From Desulfarculaceae bacterium (lineage in GTDB: Bacteria; Desulfobacterota; Desulfarculia; Desulfarculales; Desulfarculaceae), in assembly GCA_027067385.1 (NCBI GenBank), contig JAMOVV010000058.1, positions 1 to 48,513 on the forward strand: a DNA stretch of 48,513 bases. The letters run 5' to 3'. The notes under the pieces were generated by a model. The model was given only the letters and a program-made list of their open reading frames with translations, made no database searches and was not told where the DNA came from. Position numbers and translations under genes: made by a program. Below, piece by piece: positions 16,617 to 24,051 of this stretch (its first letter is position 1; each line of letters opens with the position of its first letter).

Positions 16617-17951
16617 GTGCCTGACGATCATTTAGGATTGGACTGGCCGGACACCACCATCGCCAACTTGGGACCGGCCAAGATAGACAGCCCCCTGGTC
16701 AAGTCGCTGCCCAACGCCGGCTTTGACCGTTATTCCGAGGAGCATTGCCGGGTTCTCATCAACCCCTACTACCAGCCGGGCTCCGAGATGCAGACCGACC
16801 CGCCCAGCTTTGAACGGGCCGGCCCCCGCCGCAAGATATACTTCGACCCCGCCAAGCTCAAGGTGGCCATCGTATGCTGCGGCGGCATGTGCCCCGGCCT
16901 CAACAACCTGGTGCGGGCCATCGTGCTGCAGTTGCATTATCTCTACGGAGTGCACAACATCGTGGGGGTGCGCTACGGCCTGCAGGGGTTCATCCCGGAC
17001 TACGGCCACGAGCTGGTGGAACTTGGCCCCGAGGTGGTGATGAACGTGCACGGCCGGGGCGGGTCCTTCCTGGGCATGAGCCGGGGGCCCCAGCCGGTGG
17101 AGGACGTGGTCGACGCCTTGGAGCGGCTCAACATTGGGCTGCTGTTCACCATCGGCGGCGACGGCACCCTGCACGCGGCCAAGGTCATCGCCGACGAGAT
17201 CACCCGCCGGGGGCTCAAGACCGCCGTGGTGGCCGTCCCCAAGACCATTGACAACGACATCAGCTTCGTGGAGGTGTCCTTCGGCTTTCAAACCGCGGTG
17301 GAGGCGGCCACCGAGGCCATCCTCAGCGCCCACAACGAGGCCAACGGCGCGCCCAACGGCATCGGCCTGGTGAAGCTGATGGGCCGTAACTCCGGGTTCG
17401 TGGCCGCCCACGCCACCTTGGCCCTCACCGACGTGAACTTCTGCCTCATCCCCGAGCTGGATTTCGACATGGAGGGTCCCGGCGGGCTTTTGCAAATGCT
17501 GCAAGAGCGGCTGGAGGCCCGGGGCCACGCGGTGATCGTGGTGGCCGAGGGAGCGGGGCAAAAATTCTTCACCGACCAGGAGCGCGGCACCGACGCCAGC
17601 GGCAATCCCAAGCTGGGTGATATCGGCACCTACCTCAAGGAGACCATCAACCGCTACTTCTCGGAAAAAGGCATCACCACCAACCTGAAGTATATCGATC
17701 CCTCTTACATGATCCGCTCGCGGGCGGCCAACTCCAACGACCGTATCTACACCGGCTTCTTGGGGCACCACGCGGTGCACGCCGGCATGTGCGGCAAGAC
17801 CGACATGCTGGTGTCGCTGTGGAACAACCGCTACGTGCACGTGCCCATCAGCATGGCCATTACGCGGCGCCGCACCGTGGACCCCCACGGCGGCCTGTGG
17901 CGGGCGGTGCAGGAGGCCACCGGCCAGGGATCGTTGCGCAACCCGGCCTGA
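16617..17951 (+). CDS. 6-phosphofructokinase (PfkA family, probably ATP-dependent)
   Basis: A 444-residue enzyme phosphorylating fructose 6-phosphate in glycolysis. A roughly 75-residue N-terminal extension precedes the PFK fold (VAIVCCGGMCPGLNN). The phosphate-donor motif is GGDGT, with glycine where PPi-using enzymes have aspartate, followed by PKTIDNDISF with a lysine. This Gly plus Lys pairing is found in the long ATP-dependent enzymes of trypanosomes and plants, so ATP is the likelier donor, but PPi use cannot be excluded. Substrate motif KLMGRNSGF is present. The start is GTG 16617 with GGAAAGGAG about 8 bases upstream; the longer frame from 16566 lacks such a site. A strong hairpin follows the stop. 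Confidence 0.88.
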   Translation: MPDDHLGLDWPDTTIANLGPAKIDSPLVKSLPNAGFDRYSEEHCRVLINPYYQPGSEMQTDPPSFERAGPRRKIYFDPAKLKVAIVCCGGMCPGLNNLVRAIVLQLHYLYGVHNIVGVRYGLQGFIPDYGHELVELGPEVVMNVHGRGGSFLGMSRGPQPVEDVVDALERLNIGLLFTIGGDGTLHAAKVIADEITRRGLKTAVVAVPKTIDNDISFVEVSFGFQTAVEAATEAILSAHNEANGAPNGIGLVKLMGRNSGFVAAHATLALTDVNFCLIPELDFDMEGPGGLLQMLQERLEARGHAVIVVAEGAGQKFFTDQERGTDASGNPKLGDIGTYLKETINRYFSEKGITTNLKYIDPSYMIRSRAANSNDRIYTGFLGHHAVHAGMCGKTDMLVSLWNNRYVHVPISMAITRRRTVDPHGGLWRAVQEATGQGSLRNPA

Positions 17952-17972
17952 TACGCCGGACGGTGCATCCCC

Positions 17973-17998
17973 GCGGCCCAGACGGTTGTCTGGGCCGC
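17973..17998 (+). terminator. Perfect 11-bp hairpin after phosphofructokinase
   Basis: GCGGCCCAGAC and its exact complement are separated by GGTT, 21 bases after the stop. The following sequence (GCATTATTGC) has only a weak T content, so termination efficiency is uncertain, but position and stem strength fit a transcription terminator. Confidence 0.5.
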
Positions 17999-18018
17999 GC
18001 ATTATTGCTAAGCTAGCT

Positions 18019-18041
18019 GGGTCCCGCCGGCGGCGGGACCC
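18019..18041. terminator. Second strong hairpin upstream of the VTT gene
   Basis: GGGTCCCGCC and GGCGGGACCC pair across a 3-base loop. It lies 20 bases after the first hairpin and about 40 bases before the next start. No T-run follows on the plus strand. It could be a second terminator arm or a leader structure of the downstream gene. Confidence 0.35.
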
Positions 18042-18079
18042 AAACCTATCACCCCCAACCCTTAATCGGTTCAAAGTTC

Positions 18080-18886
18080 ATGAGTGCGACCAGCCCCAAA
18101 CCCCGGCGCGGCAATGGATACTACTACCTCTGGGTGAGCCTTGTGGTGTTGCTGGCCGCCGGGCTCGTCTGGTGGTTTTGGGACCCCATCGTGGAGCTTT
18201 CGGCCTACATCTCCGAGCTGGCCATGGACAAGGATCTCATGCGCCAGCGCATGGACTCCTACGGCATCTGGGCCCCGGCGGTCTTCGTGGGTTTCCAGGT
18301 GTTCCAGGTGCTCATCAGCCCGGTGCCCGGCGAGCTGGTGGGAGCGGTGGGCGGCTATGTCTTCGGCTGGTGGTGGGCCTTTGTCTGGTCCACCGTGGGC
18401 CTGTCCCTGGGCTCCTGGATCAATTTCTTCCTGGCCCGGCTCATGGGTGAGCGCCTGGTGGAGCGCATGATCGGCCCGGCCAACACCGCCCGCCTCACCC
18501 GCTTCATGGAGCGCCAAGGGGTCATCGCCAGCTTCATCCTCTTCATGATCCCGGGCTTTCCCAAGGACTACTACTGTTACGTCCTGGGGCTCACCCCCAT
18601 GAACGGGCGGGTGTTCATGTTCATCAGCTCGGTGGGGCGCATCCCCGGCACCCTGGTGCTGAGCCTGGCCGGCGACACCGCCTTTGACCTGGTGGTTAAA
18701 TTGGCCCACCACGACTCGGCCACCGCCCTGCTGGCCGACATGGTGCACGAACCCGACTTCTGGATTCTGGTGGGCCTGCTGGTGCTGAGCCTGGTCTTTG
18801 TCATCCCGGTGTGGCTATGGCGCGAGCGCATTTACCAGTGGGTGCAGCGCCTGGACAACAGCCCGGACCGCGAGCCCGGGGCCTGA
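18080..18886 (+). CDS. TVP38/TMEM64 (VTT/DedA-like) membrane protein
   Basis: A 268-residue integral membrane protein. A first membrane segment (about 15-36) is followed by a periplasmic or cytoplasmic loop, then the VTT core: SPVPGELVGAVGGYVFG, a glycine/serine re-entrant segment GSWINFFLAR, and FMIPGFPKDYYCYVLG. A last membrane helix lies at about 232-252. VTT/DedA proteins are linked to lipid scrambling and undecaprenyl-phosphate or phospholipid flipping; the substrate of this one is unknown. No good ribosome site is visible before ATG 18080. It appears monocistronic, with hairpins upstream and a 263-base gap downstream. Confidence 0.85.
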   Translation: MSATSPKPRRGNGYYYLWVSLVVLLAAGLVWWFWDPIVELSAYISELAMDKDLMRQRMDSYGIWAPAVFVGFQVFQVLISPVPGELVGAVGGYVFGWWWAFVWSTVGLSLGSWINFFLARLMGERLVERMIGPANTARLTRFMERQGVIASFILFMIPGFPKDYYCYVLGLTPMNGRVFMFISSVGRIPGTLVLSLAGDTAFDLVVKLAHHDSATALLADMVHEPDFWILVGLLVLSLVFVIPVWLWRERIYQWVQRLDNSPDREPGA

Positions 18887-19149
18887 GCCCGGCACGCTGG
18901 TGAGTGGCCGTCGCACCGCCACGTCCAGGCGGATGGCGTACAGGCCGCAGGCCAGGTGGCGGTGCGCGGACGGTCCCACGGGTTCGGCCCGTGCGGCCGG
19001 TGGTCGCGTACTATGGCCCGCCTGGTTCGCATGGCGGCCGGCTCCTTGGGGTGAGGATCGGGTAAAAACCTTAACCCGGGTCGGACGGTGGTCCCAGGGA
19101 CACACTCGCGCACTTGCCCGATCGCCACCCAGGCGATAATCTAGTTGGC
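18887..19149. other. Intergenic region with a hairpin and a weak promoter
   Basis: No convincing gene is seen. CACGGG/CCCGTG with loop TTCGG (18977-18993) may be a remnant terminator but has no T-run. TTGCCC (19114) and GATAAT (19135) or TAATCT (19138) could be a promoter for the downstream methyltransferase, whose ATG lies only about 10 bases further, which would make a leaderless or very short-leader message. Confidence 0.3.
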
Positions 19150-19896
19150 ATGGATGATATCTTCGAGGCCGACCGAGCCGCAAAGTACGAGCGCTGGCTG
19201 GAGACGCCGGCCGGCAGTGCCTACCTGGAGGCCTCCTGCGCCCTCATCGACCGTGTCTTGGACTGCCGGCGGGGCTGGCGGGTCCTGGACGTGGGGTGCG
19301 GGGCCGGGGCGCACCTGGCCCACCTGGCCCAGCGGGGCATGCTGCTGACCGGGGTGGAGGCCGGGCCGGTGATGGCCACCGTGGCCAGCCGCCGCCTGGG
19401 CCACAAGGCCGAGATAAAGGTGGCCAGCGCCTACGACCTGCCCTACGAAGACAATACCTTTGACGCGGTGATCATGGTCAACACCCTGGAGTTGCTGGAT
19501 CGCCCCGGCCAGGCCCTGGCCGAGGCCGCCCGGGTGGCCGGCAGCCGGGTGTGCCTGGTATCGCTCAACCGCTTATCGCTTAGCTGGTGGTACTGTCGCC
19601 TCTCCGGCCCCGACCATCCCTATAGCTGCGTGCGCCGGCTGCCCATTTGGGTTTTGTTGCGCCGGGTGCGCGAGGTTTTGGGGCCGGTACCGGTGAACTG
19701 GGCCGGGGCCACCGTCTGGCCGGGACTGCGGCCGCGGGTGGGGCGACGGCCCTTGGGCGGCATGGTGGCGGTGTCGGCGGCGGTGACCCCCCGCTACGGC
19801 ACCCGCCCCCTGGTGCTTCCCGCCCAGCCCCATCCCCCAAGGGCCCAACCCATCATCGGCGCCGGGCAGGTGTCGTTGTTGCGGCGGGTGAAGTAG
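19150..19896 (+). CDS. SAM-dependent methyltransferase (Methyltransf_11 type)
   Basis: A 248-residue class I methyltransferase. Motif I is VLDVGCGAGAHLA (about 45-57), the acidic residue that binds the ribose is in LTGVEAGPVM, and NTFDAVIMVNTLELL is the motif II region. The C-terminal 80 residues are rich in Arg/Pro and without recognised motifs. The substrate is unknown. ATG 19150 is used because the conserved part starts soon after and the upstream extension overlaps the predicted promoter; no Shine-Dalgarno is visible. It lies 28 bases before the FmdE-family gene on the same strand, so the two are probably co-transcribed. Confidence 0.8.
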   Translation: MDDIFEADRAAKYERWLETPAGSAYLEASCALIDRVLDCRRGWRVLDVGCGAGAHLAHLAQRGMLLTGVEAGPVMATVASRRLGHKAEIKVASAYDLPYEDNTFDAVIMVNTLELLDRPGQALAEAARVAGSRVCLVSLNRLSLSWWYCRLSGPDHPYSCVRRLPIWVLLRRVREVLGPVPVNWAGATVWPGLRPRVGRRPLGGMVAVSAAVTPRYGTRPLVLPAQPHPPRAQPIIGAGQVSLLRRVK

Positions 19897-19924
19897 GGCC
19901 AACCGAAGTAGACGGGACAGAGCC

Positions 19925-20557
19925 ATGGATGCATCGCCGGCCACCATCAGCCCCCAGCGCCGGGAACAGATCGATAACCTGGTGCGCACCGCGGCGGCGG
20001 CCCACGGCCACCTCTGCCCGGGCCAGGTCATCGGGGTGCGCATGGCCATCCTGGGCCTGGGCCTGCTGGGCTATCCCTGTCCCCTGGGCTACCCGGAGAT
20101 CAAAAACGTGGTGGGCTTCGTGGAGATCGAGCGCTGCCTGGCCGACGCGGTGGCCACCGCCAGCGGCCTGCGCCTGGGCCGGGGCTCGCTCAAGTTCGTC
20201 AACCTGGGGCTCTTGGCCGCCACCTTCCACGACCTGCCCTCGGGACGCGGGGTGCGGGTGGTGAGCCGCGACGACGCCCGGGCCCTGGCCGCCGACTACG
20301 CGCCGCAGGAGAGCGGTGACCACGCCCGCCAGGTGGCCGCCTACCGGGTCATGCCCGACGAGATGCTCTTTGACGTACACTGGGTAAAGGTGGACCTGGC
20401 CCCGGAGGAGATGCCGGGTGCCCGGCCGCCCAAGATTCCCTGCCAGCAATGCGGCATCGACGTGCGCAGCGGCCAGATAAGGATCGTGGGCGACCGGCGG
20501 CTCTGCGCGGTTTGCGCCGGCCAAGCCTATTTTCAGCCGATGGAGGAGAAGGACTAG
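19925..20557 (+). CDS. FmdE-family protein with C-terminal zinc-ribbon
   Basis: A 210-residue relative of subunit E of formylmethanofuran dehydrogenase. The hallmark HGHLCPGQVIGVRM lies near residue 35. A cysteine pair arrangement CQQCGID...CAVC at about 177-200 forms a small zinc- or iron-binding ribbon. In bacteria lacking methanogenesis the FmdE family occurs in molybdenum/tungsten enzyme contexts, and its biochemical function is not settled. The next gene, a MoeA/MoaB-like molybdopterin-binding protein, overlaps its stop by one base, so the two very likely act together in molybdenum or tungsten cofactor handling (inference). Confidence 0.88.
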   Translation: MDASPATISPQRREQIDNLVRTAAAAHGHLCPGQVIGVRMAILGLGLLGYPCPLGYPEIKNVVGFVEIERCLADAVATASGLRLGRGSLKFVNLGLLAATFHDLPSGRGVRVVSRDDARALAADYAPQESGDHARQVAAYRVMPDEMLFDVHWVKVDLAPEEMPGARPPKIPCQQCGIDVRSGQIRIVGDRRLCAVCAGQAYFQPMEEKD

Positions 20558-21642
20558 TGGACCAGGGTTGCGGGGACCAGTGCGCCGGCGGACCGGCCGG
20601 CCGCATGGTGGAGCTCAAAGACGCGGTCGGCTTGGTTCTGGCCCATGACATCACCGAGATCGTGCCCGGCCGCTCCAAGGGCCCGGCCTATCGCAAGGGC
20701 CACGTGGTGGGGCCCGAGGACCTGGACCACCTGGCCCGGCTGGGCAAGAATCATCTCTACGTCCTGGAGATGGCCGAAAACCAGATGCACGAAAACCAGG
20801 CGGCCGAACTCATGGCCGAGGCCCTGTGCGGGCCGGGGGTGGTGCCGGCCGGGCCGCCGTCGGAGGGCAAGATAAACCTCATGGCCGCCTGCGACGGCCT
20901 GCTGGCCATCGACGTGGACCGCCTGGTGGAGTTCAACCTGGTGCCCGAGGTGATGTGCGCCACCATCCACCGCCACAGCCCGGTGAAGGCCGGGCACCTG
21001 GTGGGCGGCACCCGGGCCATACCCCTGCTGCCGGAGCGCCAGAACATCCAGCGGGCGGTGCAGGTGGCCGAGCGCGACGGCGGCCTGCTGCGGGTGCTCA
21101 CCATGCCCGCCCGGCGGGTGGGTCTGGTGGTCACCGGCAACGAGGTGGCCTCGGGGCTCATCCAGGACCGCTTCGCCCCCATCGTCACCGAAAAGGTCCG
21201 GGACCTGGGCTCCTCCATCCTGGACACCCGCGTCTGCCCCGACGACCGCTTCACGGTGGCCACGGCCATCAAGGACCTGCTGGCCGCCGGCGCCGAGCTG
21301 ATCATCACCACCGCCGGCATGAGCGTGGACCCCGACGACGTCACCCGCATGGCCATCGCCGACGCCGGGGGCCAGGACCTGCTCTACGGCACCCCGGTGC
21401 TACCCGGGGCCATGTTCCTGGTGGGCAAGCTGGCCGGACCCCACGGCCTGGTGCCGGTGCTGGGGGTGCCGGCCTGCGCCCTGTTCCACCAGGCCACGGT
21501 GCTCGACGTGGTGCTGCCCCGGGTGCTGGCCGGCCAGGAGTTCACCCGGCGCGACATCGCCGAGCTGGCCCACGGCGGCTTTTGCCAAAACTGCCCCACC
21601 GGCTGCCGTTTCCCGGTCTGCGGTTTCGGCCGGGGGAGCTGA
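20557..21642 (+). CDS. MoeA/MoCF-like molybdopterin-binding protein with Cys-rich tail
   Basis: A 361-residue protein. The N-terminal section resembles MoeA (KDAVGLVLAHDITEI, then KGHVVGPEDLDHLARLG). The middle holds a MoCF/MogA fold (VGLVVTGNEVASGLI, then ELIITTAGMSVDPDD). The last 25 residues carry C-x2-C-x3-C-x4-C, not part of MoeA. The protein is shorter than MoeA (about 410), and its order is simplified, so it may not insert molybdate itself. The GTG start at 20557 overlaps the FmdE-family stop (TAGTG) and has GGAGGAGAAGG upstream. It is probably an FmdE partner that senses or handles the pterin cofactor. Confidence 0.82.
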   Translation: MDQGCGDQCAGGPAGRMVELKDAVGLVLAHDITEIVPGRSKGPAYRKGHVVGPEDLDHLARLGKNHLYVLEMAENQMHENQAAELMAEALCGPGVVPAGPPSEGKINLMAACDGLLAIDVDRLVEFNLVPEVMCATIHRHSPVKAGHLVGGTRAIPLLPERQNIQRAVQVAERDGGLLRVLTMPARRVGLVVTGNEVASGLIQDRFAPIVTEKVRDLGSSILDTRVCPDDRFTVATAIKDLLAAGAELIITTAGMSVDPDDVTRMAIADAGGQDLLYGTPVLPGAMFLVGKLAGPHGLVPVLGVPACALFHQATVLDVVLPRVLAGQEFTRRDIAELAHGGFCQNCPTGCRFPVCGFGRGS

Positions 21643-21754
21643 GCCGAAACCGTCGGTCATCGCTTAGCCGGGGCTGAGCCCCTCTAACCGGGACCAAGCG
21701 CCTGCTTTCCTGCGGTGACCATGGCCCGCGGGACTGACCTCGTAAACCCAGGGC

Positions 21755-21782
21755 CGACCTGCCGGCGGCGCCGGTCGCTTTT
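21755..21782 (+). terminator. Possible terminator after the MoeA-like gene
   Basis: CGACC and GGTCG pair around a GC-rich loop that can itself pair, and are followed by CTTTT. The site lies about 110 bases after the stop at 21642. The outer stem is short, so the call is weak. Confidence 0.3.
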
Positions 21783-21784
21783 GC

Positions 21785-21810
21785 GCCGCCGCGCCGGCCG
21801 GCGCGGCGGC
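21785..21810. repeat. Perfect 26-base palindrome at the stop of the secreted protein gene
   Basis: GCCGCCGCGCCGG is followed directly by its reverse complement, ending on the last base of the minus-strand stop codon. Both convergent genes would transcribe it. It probably acts as a bidirectional transcript end or RNA-stabilising hairpin, although no T-run is adjacent on the minus strand. Confidence 0.4.
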
Positions 21811-22829
21811 TAGCGCCCCAGGAGCCGGCGCAACAGACCACCCTTTTTGGGGCCTGCGGCCGGCGGGGCGCCGGCGTCCTTGGGCGGCGAGGTCGCGGCC
21901 GCGCCGCCGACGCTCCCCTGGGCCACCGGCTGGTTGAGATACAATAGCTTGAACGACTTCACCCCGGCCGGGGCCGCGAAGTACATGGTCAACTCCTCCA
22001 CCCGGGGTCGGCCCGGGGTGATGGTGCGTCCGTGGATCACGTTGTTGTGGATCGCACCTTCGCGGCCCAACTCGCCAAGACAGGGCGCGGCCGCGCCGCC
22101 GGGATAGAGGACCCCGAACCAGTTGGTGGTCCAATTGAAACTGTTGGGGCTGGTCACCTGGTTGGGTTTCAGAATGCTGAAACGGATACGTACCTCCAGG
22201 ATGCGACTCCAGGGCAGGGTTATGTCACTGAACAATTTCTGCGACCCGGCGCGCACCAGCCGCTTGATGCTGGGGACCTCCCGCGCGCCCAGCACCGCCA
22301 CCTTCACCCCGTCGGCCTGGTTGGGCAGCTCCTGTACCCGGGCCGGCACCTTGATGGGAATGCTGGTGTCGCCAAGGTGCAACACCACGCTGGCAGTCCC
22401 CTGGGGCACCAGGTACACCGCGTTATAGCTTTCCTTGCGCACCGTGTGGGGCCAGCGGTAGGGACGCCTGAGGTACAGGCTGCGGATGAAGGTTTCCAGG
22501 ACGCCGGGGTACTTTATGGCGCCCACTGGATTCAGCTTCGTCCCACCTATGCTCAAGGTGATTTGCCGGCCGCTTACCTGGAACCGCTTGATGTTTTCGC
22601 TCCACTGCGGGTTGATGAGCAAGGTGATCGATAAAAAGACCTTGCCCGGGGCGCTTAGCACCTCCCGCTGGCCGTAGTTGCCGGCGAATTTTTGCACGTA
22701 GAGCGCCGCGTAGGTCTGGACCGCCACTTTTTCTATTTTCAACGGCACCGTGGGCGCGGCCGCCGCGGGCGAGACCAGCAAGAAGGCCACCGCCACCAGG
22801 CTAATTATCATCCCCAGACGTCGTGTCAT
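21810..22829 (-). CDS. Secreted protein of unknown function
   Basis: A 339-residue protein with a clear Sec signal peptide (MTRRLGMIISLVAVAFLLVS, cleavage after the AAA run near residue 25). The mature part is predicted beta-rich, with segments such as VFLSITLLINPQWSENIKRF and VQELPNQADGVKVAVLGARE, and ends in a low-complexity Gly/Pro/Lys tail with GLLRRLLGR. One cysteine is present in the mature part. I recognise no family. The start is ATG 22829, preceded by GGGAGGGGG; an upstream in-frame ATG at 22862 would spoil the signal peptide. It is a single gene between convergent and co-directional neighbours, probably periplasmic. Confidence 0.75.
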   Translation of the reverse strand: MTRRLGMIISLVAVAFLLVSPAAAAPTVPLKIEKVAVQTYAALYVQKFAGNYGQREVLSAPGKVFLSITLLINPQWSENIKRFQVSGRQITLSIGGTKLNPVGAIKYPGVLETFIRSLYLRRPYRWPHTVRKESYNAVYLVPQGTASVVLHLGDTSIPIKVPARVQELPNQADGVKVAVLGAREVPSIKRLVRAGSQKLFSDITLPWSRILEVRIRFSILKPNQVTSPNSFNWTTNWFGVLYPGGAAAPCLGELGREGAIHNNVIHGRTITPGRPRVEELTMYFAAPAGVKSFKLLYLNQPVAQGSVGGAAATSPPKDAGAPPAAGPKKGGLLRRLLGR

Positions 22830-22907
22830 TATCCCCCTCCCTTGGACAAATAATTTTGGCATAGATCAACCATAGTCGATCGCCGGCCATCCCGGCAACA
22901 CCTCTGC

Positions 22908-23576
22908 TCAGGCCGGGGATAACTGGGGCTCGGACCAGGCGGCCGCCGGGCAGCCGTGGCAGCGGGGTTTGCTCTTTTTGCAGCGCTCTTTGCCCAGGCG
23001 CACCAATAGGGCGTGGTACTCGTTGAACAGGGCCGTGTCGGCCGGCAGGGAGTCCATGAAAAGCTCTTGCAGTTCAAAATAGCCCATGGCCTCGTTGGCC
23101 AGGCCGTGACGTCCCAGGATGCGGAAGGTGTAGGCGTCCACCACGAAGATGGGTTGCCCCACGGCGTAGAGCAGGATGGAGTCGGCCGTCTCCGGCCCGA
23201 TGCCCTTGACCGCCAGCAGGTCCCGCCGCAGCTCGTCCACCGGTTGGCTCATCATGTAGTCCAGGTCGCCGTGGTAGCGTTCGGTGATCATGGCCAGCAG
23301 GTTGCCCAGGCGGCCGGCCTTGAGGTTGTAGTAGCCGGCCGGCCGGATCAACTGGGCCAGGCGCTCACCGCCGAGCCCCGACAGGCCCTCCAGCGATAGC
23401 ACCCCGGCCTGTTTGAGGTTTTCGATGGCCTTGGCCACGTTGCTCCAGTTGGTGTTTTGGGTGAGCACCGCGCCCACCATCACCTCCAAGGGGCTCTCTC
23501 CGGGCCACCAGTGTTGCGGGCCGTAGTGCTTTAGCAGTAGTTCAAATAGTTCCTCGAGGCGTTGGGTTGTGCTCAT
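22908..23576 (-). CDS. Endonuclease III-like DNA glycosylase (HP0602/MagIII type)
   Basis: A 222-residue HhH-GPD protein. The helix-hairpin-helix is VKGIGPETADSILLYA and the catalytic aspartate lies in FVVDAYTFRILGR. Where E. coli Nth has the lyase lysine (GVGRKTA) this protein has glutamate, so it is probably a monofunctional glycosylase, perhaps for alkylated bases as in MagIII. The C-terminal cluster motif is C-x6-C-x2-C with serine where the fourth cysteine of C-x6-C-x2-C-x5-C would be, so the 4Fe-4S cluster may be lost or altered. ATG 23576 follows CAGGGAG. It is on the same strand as the secreted protein gene, 78 bases upstream of it. Confidence 0.88.
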   Translation of the reverse strand: MSTTQRLEELFELLLKHYGPQHWWPGESPLEVMVGAVLTQNTNWSNVAKAIENLKQAGVLSLEGLSGLGGERLAQLIRPAGYYNLKAGRLGNLLAMITERYHGDLDYMMSQPVDELRRDLLAVKGIGPETADSILLYAVGQPIFVVDAYTFRILGRHGLANEAMGYFELQELFMDSLPADTALFNEYHALLVRLGKERCKKSKPRCHGCPAAAWSEPQLSPA

Positions 23577-24051
23577 GCGGTTTGCTCCCTGGTAGGTCCC
23601 GGGTCCCAATCTAACATGGCCGGGAGCCTGGGGCCACCGCCACCGGCTATCCCGGAATGTCCTATAAGCTTGACCGGTTGTGGGTGTCGGGATATATTCT
23701 TAACCAAATTGGTCGGCTCCTTGGGCCCTAATCCCGGGGCTGTTCCCTTCACTCCCCGCCGTGGGATGGCCCGGGTTCGGCGGCCGGGGACGGGGGCTGG
23801 CGGTCAGCGGGGCTCCGGGGCTAGTGGCTTAGGATGGCTCCAGGGCCAGCGGCCTCCGGGTGATCGTAAGCCGGCGGCCGGGGACGGGGGCTGGCGGTCA
23901 GCGGGGCTCTGGGGCGAGTGGCTTAGGATGGCTCCAGGGCTGGCGGCCTCCGGGTGATCGTAAGCCGACGGCCGGCGGATGCTTAGCGGCGGATGGTCGG
24001 CGGCGAGTAGCGGTTAGTGGGTGGCGAGTGGTAACCAGCGGCGGGCGGTAG
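23577..24051. other. Long non-coding interval
   Basis: This 475-base divergent gap between the glycosylase and UPF0280 genes has no gene I can support. Open frames here only reflect high GC and the tandem duplication. Its right half holds the 94-bp repeat and then decayed GGCGG-rich sequence. The UPF0280 promoter should lie here, but no clear -35/-10 pair was found. Confidence 0.5.
23778..23965. repeat. 94-bp tandem direct repeat, two copies plus a degenerate third
   Basis: Copies 23778-23871 and 23872-23965 differ at only about four positions. Each starts CGGCGGCCGGGGACGG and ends TGATCGTAAGC. The sequence after 23965 (CGACGGCCGG...) restarts the unit and then decays. The near identity implies a recent duplication. 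No protein, tRNA or known mobile-element feature is apparent in the unit. Confidence 0.9.

Noticed and set aside
18977..18993. A rho-independent terminator after the VTT gene
   Set aside because: The stem is only 6 bp, about 90 bases past the stop and has no T-run. Noted only within the intergenic entry.
23562..23957. A plus-strand open frame over the 94-bp repeat with repeated peptide
   Set aside because: The peptide repeat follows from the DNA repeat. There is no ribosome site and no protein-like composition.
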